Assembly: GCF_024343575.1 (NCBI RefSeq)
Contig: NZ_RJUA01000025.1
Location: forward strand, 1 to 37,336
DNA from: Lacihabitans sp. LS3-19
GTDB taxonomy: Bacteria; Bacteroidota; Bacteroidia; Cytophagales; Spirosomataceae
Direction of reading: 5' to 3'
Length of the DNA: 37,336 nucleotides
Under the pieces are notes generated by a model. It searched no databases, was not told where the DNA came from, and was given only the letters and a program-made list of their open reading frames with translations. A program made the position numbers and the translations under genes. Shown here piece by piece: positions 25,059 through 33,464 of this stretch (positions within the stretch are counted from its first letter, which is position 1; every line of letters begins with the position of its first letter).

Positions 25059-25526
25059 TTAAAGTATCGGTTGCAAATTGTTTTTAAATATTTTTTCCTC
25101 TTTAGTTTTGTATTGTTGGTATATGTCAGCAAATAAAAATAGCAATACAATCAAGCCCGTTCCTATTATCAAAAGGGTTGTGAATATAGATTTTGAATAA
25201 AACACCGTCAGGATTTTAGGGATAAATGGAATGGATAAAGATGAAATGCCGACTAATATAAAGGTCAAAAGCAGCCAAAATATGAACTCTTGCTTATTGC
25301 TTTTTTTCTGCTCATATAGCATGATTTTGTCCATCACTATTGTTGTAATTTCAAAAGGAAAAGATTCTGGTGCTACTTTTGTAATATCAACTATTAAATT
25401 GTGATAGTATTCAAGTTTTGTTGTACATTCTTTACATTCTGAAAGATGCAGTGCTACTGTATCAGCTTGCGTTTCTTTTAATAGAAATGCTTGCAATGTT
25501 TCGTCAGTCAGATGGTTGTTTTTCAT
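25059..25526 (-). CDS. Zinc-finger anti-sigma factor
   Basis: 155 residues. The N-terminal part carries the ZAS motif H27-x3-C31-x2-C34, which binds zinc and the cognate sigma factor. Two membrane helices follow (about 82-105 and 112-133), with a short cytoplasmic tail. The gene starts 11 bp after the ECF sigma gene. It should hold that sigma factor inactive at the membrane until a signal arrives. Confidence 0.85.
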   Translation of the reverse strand: MKNNHLTDETLQAFLLKETQADTVALHLSECKECTTKLEYYHNLIVDITKVAPESFPFEITTIVMDKIMLYEQKKSNKQEFIFWLLLTFILVGISSLSIPFIPKILTVFYSKSIFTTLLIIGTGLIVLLFLFADIYQQYKTKEEKIFKNNLQPIL

Positions 25527-25537
25527 AATTCCTCATT

Positions 25538-26095
25538 TTAATAATGGTAGTTCATGTTGTCTTTAAGCATCTTTCTTGCTCTGGATAGGTAACTTTTTAT
25601 AGTTCCTTCAGGCAAATTTGTGATTTCTGCTATTTCCTTATTAGGCAATTCTTCTAAATGGTAAAGTGTAATTAAAGTCTTATACAAAGGTGGAAGTTTA
25701 GCTATTTCTTTGGTAAGAATTTCTAATGCTTCTGTTTTGATAGTTTCTACCTCTGCATTTTCGGTTACTATGAAATTACCCGCAATCGTTGTTTCAATTT
25801 CGATGATAGGAATTCTCTTTTTTTGAAGATAATTTACTGTCGTATTGTAAGCAATGTTTGCAATCCAAGTGGATAATTTAGATTGGAATTTAAAGTTTGG
25901 TAAGTTTTTATAGGCTTTAAGATAAATATCTTGAACAAGGTCTTTTTGGTCATCTGCATTGGTGGTCATTTTTCTGACTATTTGCGTGATCAATTTTTCT
26001 GTATCTTTTACCACAAGAGCAAAGCCTTGAACGTTTCCATTCAGGATATTCGTAACAATTACCTTGTCAGAAAAATGATTACTTTCAGTGCTCAT
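25538..26095 (-). CDS. ECF-type RNA polymerase sigma factor
   Basis: 185 residues. Sigma region 2 (about 22-90) includes DQKDLVQDIYLKAYKNLPNF and STWIANIAYNTTVNYL. Region 4 (about 128-180) includes LPPLYKTLITLYHLEELPNKEIAEI and LPEGTIKSYLSRARKML. It is the first gene of a sigma/anti-sigma/DUF6249-like operon. Confidence 0.93.
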   Translation of the reverse strand: MSTESNHFSDKVIVTNILNGNVQGFALVVKDTEKLITQIVRKMTTNADDQKDLVQDIYLKAYKNLPNFKFQSKLSTWIANIAYNTTVNYLQKKRIPIIEIETTIAGNFIVTENAEVETIKTEALEILTKEIAKLPPLYKTLITLYHLEELPNKEIAEITNLPEGTIKSYLSRARKMLKDNMNYHY

Positions 26096-26322
26096 ATAGA
26101 TGTATTAGACAAGCAAGTCGAAGTGTGGTTGCAAATGTATTTGTTTTTTTATCATTTGCTTATTTAGCTTGTATTTTACGTTTTAAAATGGCAGGCAATA
26201 TATATAAGCCACAACCAGTAGGTGAATTTAAAGCCCGCCCAAAGTGTAGCAAGCTTCAAATCCAAACTGACTTTGATGTCTGTCAGGTCATTTTGTAGTT
26301 TATTTGTTTTCAACTTTTGATT

Positions 26323-26946
26323 TTAAAAATTAAATCCAAAATGAAGCCCTGGTTCAGGTGTGTATTTAGGCCATTTGTCATCTTTCTCTTTAAAACCTTC
26401 AGGCATTTTAGAATGATACGGACGACCAGCAAGCCCAAGAGAAGGTTGTATAAAAAACTTATCCTTAAAGAGTTTGACATGATAGCCAACGCGATAAGAA
26501 TTGAATATATGGAAACCATTACCCACCTTAACATCGTTTTCATTTACAAATGTTTGCCTCATTGGCATTACGTGTACTGCAGCGTAAAGACCTTTCCAGA
26601 AATATCTTTGATAAGCAAGCCCAAACCCAAACTCACGAATATACCCTGGGAATTTCTCCTCGGGCTTTCCGTATGATTTGTTGAAAAATGGGTTAATACC
26701 AAGTGGCCAGGCATATTTCCATGTTATTAGTTCTAATGAAATTACATCTTTTCTTGTAATCCGATAGCCTAAATTAAGTTGAGCGAAGTCAGGTTTGTCT
26801 GTCTTTGAAAAATTGCCCAATACAAACAGAGAGCTCCCAACAAACCACCGCTTGAAAGTGCTGTCTGTTGGGGCATATTGTGCTTTAACTTGTAGTGTGC
26901 TTGCCATCATTAAGGTCAATGCGAAGTATAAAATTTTCTTTTTCAT
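26323..26946 (-). CDS. Exported barrel-like protein, paralogue 1
   Basis: 207 residues from the ATG at 26946 (MKKKILYF), chosen because the upstream in-frame codons add a poor leader before a clear signal peptide (ends KAQ). The mature part has alternating aromatic strands (LNLGYRITRKDVISLELITW, YQRYFWKGLYAAVHVMP) and ends in PGLHFGFNF, a C-terminal Phe as in outer-membrane barrel proteins. It is a clear paralogue of the next gene (QYxxxDSTxKRxFVGSSLxxLGNF in both). Function unknown. Confidence 0.8.
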   Translation of the reverse strand: MKKKILYFALTLMMASTLQVKAQYAPTDSTFKRWFVGSSLFVLGNFSKTDKPDFAQLNLGYRITRKDVISLELITWKYAWPLGINPFFNKSYGKPEEKFPGYIREFGFGLAYQRYFWKGLYAAVHVMPMRQTFVNENDVKVGNGFHIFNSYRVGYHVKLFKDKFFIQPSLGLAGRPYHSKMPEGFKEKDDKWPKYTPEPGLHFGFNF

Positions 26947-27080
26947 TTTGATAAATAATATTCTAAAATCAGATTTGATAGATGTCATAAATGCACATCT
27001 CATTTATATGTAAAAACCTTAAACGGCAATGTGGAGGGTCAGAAGACTCAAGTACCATTGAATGTCTCTCAACCAGAATG

Positions 27081-27698
27081 TTAAAAGTTAAATCCAAAAT
27101 TAAGCCCGGGTTGAATAAAGTAGTTAGGCCATTTGTTTTCTACCAATTTAAAAGATTCTGGAACTTTTGTTCTAACTGGCCAATAGCTACAACCAAGGGC
27201 TGGTTCGAAAAAGAAACGGTTTTTAAAAAACTTAAACTGGTAACCCAAATGGAAGTTCAGATATAAAGTGTATCCATTTCCAAGCTTTTTATTATCTGCA
27301 TCCATATATTTTTCGAAAGCATTCAATGCATGAACGGATGTAAAGACTCCTTTCCACCAAAAATGCTGGTAGCCTATTGTAGGTGCTAATATGCGTGCAT
27401 GCCCAGAATAGTTTCCTCCTGGTTTACGAAATGACGGCCCAAAAGGGATTCCAATTGGCCAAGAATATACAGATCTTTTAAAATCTATAGAAATAACATC
27501 TTTTGGAGTTACTCTATAACCAAAATTTAATTGTACGTACTCAGGGTTGTCTTTTTTGTCAAAATTTCCTAACAAATATAAAGAACTGCCTACAAAGCAC
27601 CTTTTGTAAGTACTGTCTTGTTTTGTATATTGAGCTTTTAATGTTAAACTACATGCTAACAGAAAGGAAAGTCCAATCCATATATTTTTCTTTTGCAT
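27081..27698 (-). CDS. Exported barrel-like protein, paralogue 2
   Basis: 205 residues from MQKKNIWIG (27698), after which a normal signal peptide ends at KAQ. Shared with paralogue 1 are the N-terminal DSTYKRCFVGSSLYLLGNF, LNFGYRVTPKDVISI, the middle YQHFWWKGVFTSVHAL and the C-terminal PGLNFGFNF. The pair lies in tandem with 134 bp between them and probably arose by duplication. The divergence is large, so this is not recent. Confidence 0.8.
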   Translation of the reverse strand: MQKKNIWIGLSFLLACSLTLKAQYTKQDSTYKRCFVGSSLYLLGNFDKKDNPEYVQLNFGYRVTPKDVISIDFKRSVYSWPIGIPFGPSFRKPGGNYSGHARILAPTIGYQHFWWKGVFTSVHALNAFEKYMDADNKKLGNGYTLYLNFHLGYQFKFFKNRFFFEPALGCSYWPVRTKVPESFKLVENKWPNYFIQPGLNFGFNF

Positions 27699-27780
27699 AT
27701 CTTTTTTAAATTCTAAATGATGCTGCAAAAATAGATTGGCGAGATATCAAAACTCGTTCACTTAAGTTAAGTAATTCATC

Positions 27781-28359
27781 TTAAATCTTTTTTTCAAGAA
27801 TTCTTGCCCTTAGTCTGCTTAAAGATTGAGGTTTGATACCTAAAAAGCTCGCTAATTGGTGTTGGGGAACACGTTGAATGAGGTCAGGTCTTTTTTGTAA
27901 TAAGTTCAGGTATCGTTGTTCAGGAGAAGAAGTCTTAAACTCGTCGAAGTCAATTTGTTGTTTTGCCAAAAGCTCTTCGGATAATATTCTACACATTAAT
28001 TCAAACTTTGGAAATTTACTGTTTATTTCTATTCCCATATCAGAATTTGAAACTAAAAGAATAGTGTCTTCTATGCAACTTATATAATACTCTGAAGGAG
28101 TTTTGCTTATTGCACAGTGAGGGGTCAAACCTTCCATTTCGGTAAAAAAAGCTGTAGTTTTTTCTTCTCCATCTGTTAGGTAATATTTGCGAATGCATCC
28201 TTTTAGTACAAAATATTCATCTTTCGATTTTTGGCCTTCTTTGAGTAAAATAGTTCCCTTTTTAATAGATCGAAATAGATCTAAGGAAAGTATGGCGTTT
28301 TTCTCATCTTCTGTCAGAGAAATGTATTTTGATATAAAGTCAAATAGTATGTTTTGCAT
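27781..28359 (-). CDS. Crp/Fnr-family regulator
   Basis: 192 residues. The N-terminal cyclic-nucleotide-binding fold (about 15-120) is recognised by KGTILLKEGQKSKDEYFVLKGC. The short C-terminal helix-turn-helix is of the kind common in Bacteroidota (SPEQRYLNLLQKRPDLIQRVPQHQLASFLGIKPQSLSRLR). The ligand cannot be predicted; Fnr-type cysteines are absent. It lies 82 bp upstream of barrel-like paralogue 2, which it may regulate. Confidence 0.9.
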   Translation of the reverse strand: MQNILFDFISKYISLTEDEKNAILSLDLFRSIKKGTILLKEGQKSKDEYFVLKGCIRKYYLTDGEEKTTAFFTEMEGLTPHCAISKTPSEYYISCIEDTILLVSNSDMGIEINSKFPKFELMCRILSEELLAKQQIDFDEFKTSSPEQRYLNLLQKRPDLIQRVPQHQLASFLGIKPQSLSRLRARILEKKI

Positions 28360-28424
28360 TGTTTTTATATGATGCTATATTATTTTTCATTTTAACTTTC
28401 TGATTTTCGATTATTTTCTTTACG

Positions 28425-29055
28425 TTGATAATCAAGAACTTGTAATATTCAATTTGGCATCAGTAAGTCCAAATTTATCCTCCGATAAATATCGGGATTG
28501 TTTTTGATTTTTTTTGAGCAATCCTATTTTTCTTTTTTGATCTAAAAACAAATAGCCTTCGGGGTTTATGTATCTGGTGCCCATTGTTAAAATATTTCAT
28601 ACTATTACTGCCAATTTTTGTGCTGTTGCACTAATAGCTGATACACTTATTTTTAAATAATTTTTCTCTCCATTTCGAGAAGTCCAAATATAGGTTTAAA
28701 CTAAACTTTGACAAGGAAGGGCTTCCTGAGTTTTATCATTTATGGAAAAAAACATTCTCTCTACATCAAAATTGAAAGTGGGTAAAGGGATGTTTTTTTA
28801 CAAATAAACGAAACTGCCCAAAAAAGCAATAAAAATCTCATATCCATTCAATACACCTCAAAACTAGTAACTAACCCCTCTTTAGAAGAATTCAAAATTT
28901 GACTAAAAGCCCATAAATGCGGAAAATTAAGTGTATATAATGTAAAAGCTGCAGAGAGACCTAATCTAAAGGTCCAATTTAATCCAGAAAGTTTTCGGGT
29001 GGTTTTATTCTAATTGCATGAACATATGATGTGATGCCGAACGAAACTTTTTTGT
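28425..29055 (-). mobile_element. IS110-family relic (copy 1), internally deleted
   Basis: Its left part (28425-28680) encodes, with stops, the last 70 or so codons of an IS110 transposase: SAISATAQKLAVIV, then TGA, then RYINPEGYLFLDQKRKIGLLK. Its right part (about 28850-29055) is the non-coding left end, ending in GCCGAACGAAAC. The rest of the transposase is missing. A dyad CCGATAAATATCGG (28482-28495) interrupts the transposase remnant. It separates the DinB gene from the Crp/Fnr gene. Confidence 0.75.
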
Positions 29056-29066
29056 TGGCTTAAGAT

Positions 29067-29681
29067 TTATTTTGGAAAGTTCGTTGCTTTTTTAATTCTA
29101 TCTATTTGTCGCAAATGTCTGTCTGTATGTCCAAAGTGAACAACCATTAATGCAAGTATACTTCTTCTTTGTTCTTTTCCCCACCTATACGTAAAATGAG
29201 CTTTTAAGTCATAGGTTGTATTATTTATGAAATCAATGATATGGTTTCTTCCGAATAAGAAGAAAGTAAGGTTATCTATTTCTTTCATTAATCCTAAGGG
29301 CTCTGCATTCCATTCAGCTTTGTGAGGACTAGGGTCGTTCATCCAATTAATATAAGAGGTGTCTGGGAGAGATAGGCTATCAAGCAGTGGGTCAGGCTTT
29401 GAACTAAGCATAATATCTGCTTCCTGAGCAAAAATCCTTTCATACAATCCTAAGTGCTCAAGCACTTCTCCAATCGTCCATTTTGTAGAATCTTCCCTAA
29501 ATGCCCATTGTTCTGGAGTTAAATTTTGGGTCTCCTTAATAATTTCGAGCTTTGTCCTTGTAAGATTGTCAACTAAGAATTTGCGGTCTGCTTCTGTCCA
29601 ATTATATTTCGTTTGGCTATAAGAGTTATTTGTTGCAACAAAAAATAGTAGATAATAGAGTGGTATGTAAAATTTGGCCAT
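29067..29681 (-). CDS. Exported DinB-like metal-binding protein
   Basis: 204 residues with a signal peptide (about 1-22). A DinB/YfiT-type four-helix domain follows, with W-T-I-G-E-V-L-E-H76-L and, late, H-F-G-H185-T-D-R-H189-L-R-Q-I, the three histidines that bind a divalent metal in this family. Members are usually cytoplasmic thiol-transferase or hydrolase-like proteins, so the exported form is slightly unusual. IS110-type relics lie on both sides. Confidence 0.85.
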   Translation of the reverse strand: MAKFYIPLYYLLFFVATNNSYSQTKYNWTEADRKFLVDNLTRTKLEIIKETQNLTPEQWAFREDSTKWTIGEVLEHLGLYERIFAQEADIMLSSKPDPLLDSLSLPDTSYINWMNDPSPHKAEWNAEPLGLMKEIDNLTFFLFGRNHIIDFINNTTYDLKAHFTYRWGKEQRRSILALMVVHFGHTDRHLRQIDRIKKATNFPK

Positions 29682-29744
29682 GACGAAAAGAGGTTTTTAA
29701 TTTTTGAGTGTCTAAAAAAAATTGGGTCTAAATTTTTTATAATG

Positions 29745-29905
29745 CTCATAGTCAAATACTTGTAATATTCAATTCTGCATTAGTCAGTCCAAATTTATCT
29801 CCAAACAAATATCGGGATGTTTTTGATTTTTTTTGAGTAATCCTATTTTTCTTTTTTGATCGAAAAACAAATAGCCTTCGGGGTTTATGTATCTGGTGTC
29901 TTTTT
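29745..29905 (-). mobile_element. IS110-family relic (copy 2), right end only
   Basis: It encodes the decayed transposase C-terminus (RYINPEGYLFFDQKRKIG pattern) and ends in TATTTGACTATGA, a degraded form of the CTTGATTATCAA end. Homology stops at about 29905 near CTGGTGTC. The dyad seen in the other copies survives only as CCAAACAAATATCGGGA (29801-29817). Confidence 0.65.
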
Positions 29906-29975
29906 AAGGGATTGTTTCATAAGTACTTCCACGTTAGCATACAAAGTTAATAGGCGAGGCTTATATGCTGGATTT

Positions 29976-30206
29976 CACCTAACATTCAGGGCTTTGTGAA
30001 GGCAGGGCTTTGTTATTTGTCCAGACCGGAACTGAAGCCCAATAAAGAAATAAAACGGGGCCGCCCGTGCGGTACAAGATAAGACTAAAAGCCCAACAGA
30101 ATTCCGTCCAGCCAGAATCAAAGTACAGCGATGCAAACAGCCGAAGTTTCAACGTCCAGCCCTGCTTGCACAAAAACCCATATTGGTGGCTGGCATTTTG
30201 TTAAAC
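29976..30206. repeat. attC-like palindrome, GC-rich with long loop
   Basis: CTTTGTGAAGGCAGGGCT (about 29992-30009) pairs with CCAGCCCTGCTTGCACAAA (30156-30174). CACCTAACATTC (29976-29987) and the GGTGGC/TTGTTAAACC region (30185-30206) form the outer parts. It is much richer in GC than its surroundings. The 64-codon minus-strand frame over it (29979-30173) is not a gene. Confidence 0.55.
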
Positions 30207-30468
30207 CTATGAATTTTTTATTAAAAACAATAATTTCAAATTATTTGCATCCGAGTAAATATTAAAAGCTAAATTTACAATACATAAACAATTGATAATC
30301 AACTACCCCGAAGGAGTGATAGTGTTATAACAAAAAAGACCCCCATTGATTAAAAAAACCTGAAAGGGTTTGATTTTCATTTTTTAAAATGAGTTTTTAT
30401 TATTTTGTCGTACGCGAGTGATTTCAAATATAAAAATTGTCAAGCCGGATATCCAAATATTTGGAATT
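30207..30468. other. Gene-free leader/trailer region with weak hairpins
   Basis: Two weak hairpins could end transcription of the cupin gene. One is AAACC-6-GGTTT (30356-30371), with a T-run when read on the minus strand. The other is CATTTTTTAAAATG (about 30379-30392). CTACCCCGAAGGAGTGATAG (30303-30322) is an unexplained GC-richer island next to TTGATAATCAA. No gene is seen. Confidence 0.4.
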
Positions 30469-30828
30469 TCAATAAAATTGTTGGTCTACTGATTTTGTTA
30501 TTGACGTTTTTATTTTACCTGTATGTTCCGTGGTTTTAGATTCAATAAGCATTATTAAACATTCCTCTTCTGAGGAAACTCTGTGATTTTTTCCTTTATT
30601 TACAACAAACAGGTCACCTTTTTTCAATTTTAAGTCTGGTTGATTTTCAATTTCCATTAAAAGTGTCCCTTTTGCAATGTAGAATAATTCATCTTCGTTT
30701 TCGTGAATATGCCAAGGCACTTCTTGCCCTTTTATTTTTACGACTTTAATATATTGGTCATTTACTTCGCCTATAATCTTTGGTGAGAAATATTTTTCAA
30801 GACTTAAAAACGCATTTTTTAAATTCAT
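30469..30828 (-). CDS. Small cupin-domain protein
   Basis: 119 residues, one cupin barrel: motif 1 has H40-I-H42-x4-E47 and motif 2 ends with G-K-N-H82, the usual metal ligands. The long first-motif G and the final loop are normal for mannose-6-phosphate isomerase-like small cupins of unknown substrate. It overlaps the CPBP gene by 4 bp (start inside its last codons), so the two are translationally coupled. Confidence 0.88.
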   Translation of the reverse strand: MNLKNAFLSLEKYFSPKIIGEVNDQYIKVVKIKGQEVPWHIHENEDELFYIAKGTLLMEIENQPDLKLKKGDLFVVNKGKNHRVSSEEECLIMLIESKTTEHTGKIKTSITKSVDQQFY

Positions 30829-31679
30829 CTTTTAAATAGTTTGCTTTTTACAATTTTACCCTCTTTTTTGGCAAGATAATAAAGAACAATACCAATAATT
30901 AATAGAAATGATGCCGTAAAAATCGAATCCTCAATTCCAACAGCACCCCCTGTCAATAGTTCAGGGCCGCTGAATTTTGATTGAATGATACTGCCCATAT
31001 TATCTAGCCCAGTGAGATTTGAACCATAAAAAGGCTGAGAAAAATTCCAACCTAAATGGAAGAAAAAAGGTAGCCAAATTCTTTTCGTATAGATAAACAT
31101 CATTGCCATACTAAACCCCCAAATCAAATAATAAAAAAGACTAAAAAGGTTGGAATTGGGATTATAAATGTGTTGCAATTCTACTAACATTGCAATGACA
31201 AGGGTTAAATTAGTACCTAACCAATTTTCACAGACACGAACTATTAAGCCTCTATGAAATAGGTCTTCAACTATGGCCGCAAACATTAAAAACGTGAAAA
31301 GCTTTATTGGGTAGTGAGCTGTTGAAATACCAATAGCTTGATAATACCCTAATAAGTATAAAATGAAAATAGATAATGAAATAGTTGAAAACCCGAAGAA
31401 AAACCCTCCAAACATTTCTTTAAGCAAATATTTTGTGGATAGCTCAGTTATTTTTCTTTTATCATAAAAACGAAATAAAAAGTAATACGCAGCTAGTAAA
31501 ACTAGAAAGGAAATAAAATGAATAATTGGGTTGGCTATATTTTTATCTTGAATAATGCTATAAAAAAATGGCTTTAATACAAAGTTTTGAATTAAGACAA
31601 ATAGAGAAAAAGGAACGAAAATTCCGATGATAATTTTTGTTACAGGAAAATAAAGCACTCTTTTGATAGTTGCATTCAT
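30825..31679 (-). CDS. CPBP-family intramembrane glutamic endopeptidase
   Basis: 284 residues with about eight membrane helices. Motif 1 is E138-D139-L-F-H-R143 (usually EExxxR; here the second Glu is Asp), then H170 in LQHIY, and the final F-F-F-H208-L-G-W-N212. These are the ABI/CAAX-protease signatures. In bacteria such proteases are often tied to bacteriocin immunity or membrane-protein processing. It forms an operon with the cupin gene and is divergent from the HxlR regulator. Confidence 0.88.
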   Translation of the reverse strand: MNATIKRVLYFPVTKIIIGIFVPFSLFVLIQNFVLKPFFYSIIQDKNIANPIIHFISFLVLLAAYYFLFRFYDKRKITELSTKYLLKEMFGGFFFGFSTISLSIFILYLLGYYQAIGISTAHYPIKLFTFLMFAAIVEDLFHRGLIVRVCENWLGTNLTLVIAMLVELQHIYNPNSNLFSLFYYLIWGFSMAMMFIYTKRIWLPFFFHLGWNFSQPFYGSNLTGLDNMGSIIQSKFSGPELLTGGAVGIEDSIFTASFLLIIGIVLYYLAKKEGKIVKSKLFKR

Positions 31680-31697
31680 AATTTATATTCTTTATTG

Positions 31698-31728
31698 TTT
31701 TTGCAAATAAAAGTATTTAATACCTTTG
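31698..31728 (+). promoter_or_regulatory. Promoter of the HxlR-type regulator gene
   Basis: TTTTTG (31698-31703) and TACCTTTG (31721-31728), separated by 17 bases, match the Bacteroidota promoter pattern. GTACATACAATAAAG and CTACATACTAAAAA just downstream (about 31735-31768) look like direct-repeat operator elements for the regulator. Confidence 0.5.
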
Positions 31729-31807
31729 CAGCAAGTACATACAATAAAGTAAGCTACATACTAAAAACATAGTAAAGCTGATTATCAATGGTTTAAATTT
31801 AAAAAAA

Positions 31808-32131
31808 ATGAAAAAAAATATTCAAAAGGCACATTGTGCTGTTGATTACGCATTTCAAAGAATCGGCGGAAAATATAAAGGGCGGATTTTGTGGGTATTG
31901 AGGGATGGCTTATTGAGATACGGTGAATTAAACAGGGCAATAGTGGGTATTACACCAAAAATGCTTACCCAAACACTAAAAGAACTGGAAGCTGATGAAC
32001 TAATTAATAGAAAAGTTTATTCTGAGGTTCCACCCAAAGTTGAATATTCACTTACTGAAACAGGAAAAGAATTAATTCCGTTTATTAGTCAAATGCGAAG
32101 TTGGGGGGAAAAGCAAATGTCGGCAAATTGA
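31808..32131 (+). CDS. HxlR-family winged-helix regulator
   Basis: 107 residues. It has the typical HxlR core: a Cys at residue 10 followed by DYAFQRIGGKYKGRILWVL, then RYGELNRAIVGITPKMLTQTLKELEADELI and the wing VPPKVEYSLTETGKELIPF. Many family members sense redox state or electrophiles through the N-terminal Cys. It is divergent from the CPBP/cupin operon and probably controls it and itself. Confidence 0.92.
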   Translation: MKKNIQKAHCAVDYAFQRIGGKYKGRILWVLRDGLLRYGELNRAIVGITPKMLTQTLKELEADELINRKVYSEVPPKVEYSLTETGKELIPFISQMRSWGEKQMSAN

Positions 32132-32184
32132 AACTTACATTTCGTTAGGTGTTGAGATATGGTTCTAGCTAATATTTTTTCTTC

Positions 32185-32806
32185 ACCTTGATAATCAGGT
32201 ATTTGTGATATTCAATTCGGCATTAGTCAGTCCAAATTTATCTCCCGACAAATATCGGGATGTTTCTTAATTCTTTTGACCAACCCTATTTTTCTTTTTT
32301 GGTCTAAAAACAAATAGCCTTAGGGGTTTATGTGTTTGGCATCATTTATTTCCATTTTTGTTACAAGAATTGCCATTTTTTGTGTTCAGTGTACTAATAC
32401 TTCCTTTTTTTAATAAATTTTCACCCAAATTATTAAGTTCAAACAAAGAATTTTGGAAAGCTATGTCAAAAGTGGGCCACAAGTGTGTTTTACATTGGAA
32501 AGTGTGAAAAGCTAAACCACCCGGTTCAGGAGTCAAAATGAGTAAGGGAAAATATGCCCAAAATTTATAGAATCAGACTAGAAATGGGATAAAAACATCA
32601 AATCCAAACAAAACTTCATATCAGAGTCTTAGACCACGCTCAAAAAGCAAGGCTAAACATCACGAAAACCCCATAGGTGCAGGTTTTTATAAGGAAAAAG
32701 CTACGGGGAGGCCTACTCCAAAGATTAAGTTCAATCCCGAAAGCTCTCGGGAGGCTTCATTCTAAATGCTTGAACGCATTACGTTGTGCCGAACGAAGCC
32801 TTAGTT
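32185..32806 (-). mobile_element. IS110-family relic (copy 3), internally deleted
   Basis: The left part (about 32185-32420) holds the decayed transposase C-terminus (YLFLDQKRKIG pattern) after the end motif ACCTGATTATCAA. The right part (about 32420-32806) is the non-coding left end, finishing in TTGTGCCGAACGAAGCC. It is highly similar by eye to copy 4 over the whole length, with the same internal deletion. It carries the dyad CCCGACAAATATCGGG (32244-32259). A 64-codon frame inside is not a gene. Confidence 0.75.
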
Positions 32807-32807
32807 G

Positions 32808-33434
32808 TTAGCTGCTGACTTTTTTTATTATATCTAAAATAAGGTTTGGAATTTCTCTTAGTCCTTTTAATGTTTCTGTTGTGTTAAATATTAAAGCTGA
32901 TAATAGTCTTGGTACAACTCCCAAAAATTCAAGTCCTATTGCCATAAATGGTAATATTAAATATGCCCAAATCGGATATTTAAATTTAGTTGTCAAGCCG
33001 TTAAATATATTCTTAAACGCTAAAATCATTCTGTCTTTGTAGTGCCAAAGAATTAAGAAGTCTAAAAATAAGTAGTAAGAAAGTCGCCAATAAAAGCCAG
33101 TCATTTTTATGTAAGTTATGTCAATAATCAAAATATTTACGAGAATTGGTATTGAAAGTAATACCCCTAAAATAAGTGTCCGATTATACAGTAAAAGAAG
33201 TCCAGCAATTATTTGTGAGACGCCAACAAAGGATTTGAATGGCTCTTGGTCAAATAAATACCAAGAAAGCTTAAAAAGTCCTAAATCTTTTACCGGTGTT
33301 GCCATTTCTTTTACAGAAATTCCAAATTGTCCATCGGTCAATTTACTCCAACCATACCTTAATAATGTCCAAGCAATTAAAACTCTTGCACAAAGAATAA
33401 AATAGTCCCAAAGTTTTTGTTTTTTTTCTTCCAT
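32808..33434 (-). CDS. DoxX-like membrane protein
   Basis: 208 residues with about four to five membrane helices. The start resembles the DoxX family: ARVLIAWTLLRYGWSKLTDGQFG, FVGVSQIIAGLLLLYNRTLILGVLL. The C-terminal extra helix (about 155-175) and the tail are not part of the core family. The stop codon TAA is part of the half-site GCAGCTAAC (plus strand 32807-32815). Function unknown; DoxX relatives are linked to redox or thiol systems. Confidence 0.75.
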   Translation of the reverse strand: MEEKKQKLWDYFILCARVLIAWTLLRYGWSKLTDGQFGISVKEMATPVKDLGLFKLSWYLFDQEPFKSFVGVSQIIAGLLLLYNRTLILGVLLSIPILVNILIIDITYIKMTGFYWRLSYYLFLDFLILWHYKDRMILAFKNIFNGLTTKFKYPIWAYLILPFMAIGLEFLGVVPRLLSALIFNTTETLKGLREIPNLILDIIKKVSS

Positions 33435-33464
33435 TGGTTGTCTGTCTAAATTTGCAGCTATTGT

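Noticed and set aside
29979..30173. 64-codon Trp/Cys-rich minus-strand frame
   Set aside because: It is the GC-rich palindrome read through; no start context, and both borders coincide with the repeat.
32342..32536. 64-codon minus-strand frame
   Set aside because: It lies inside IS110 relic copy 3 in non-coding sequence; the equivalent frame is not kept in copy 4.
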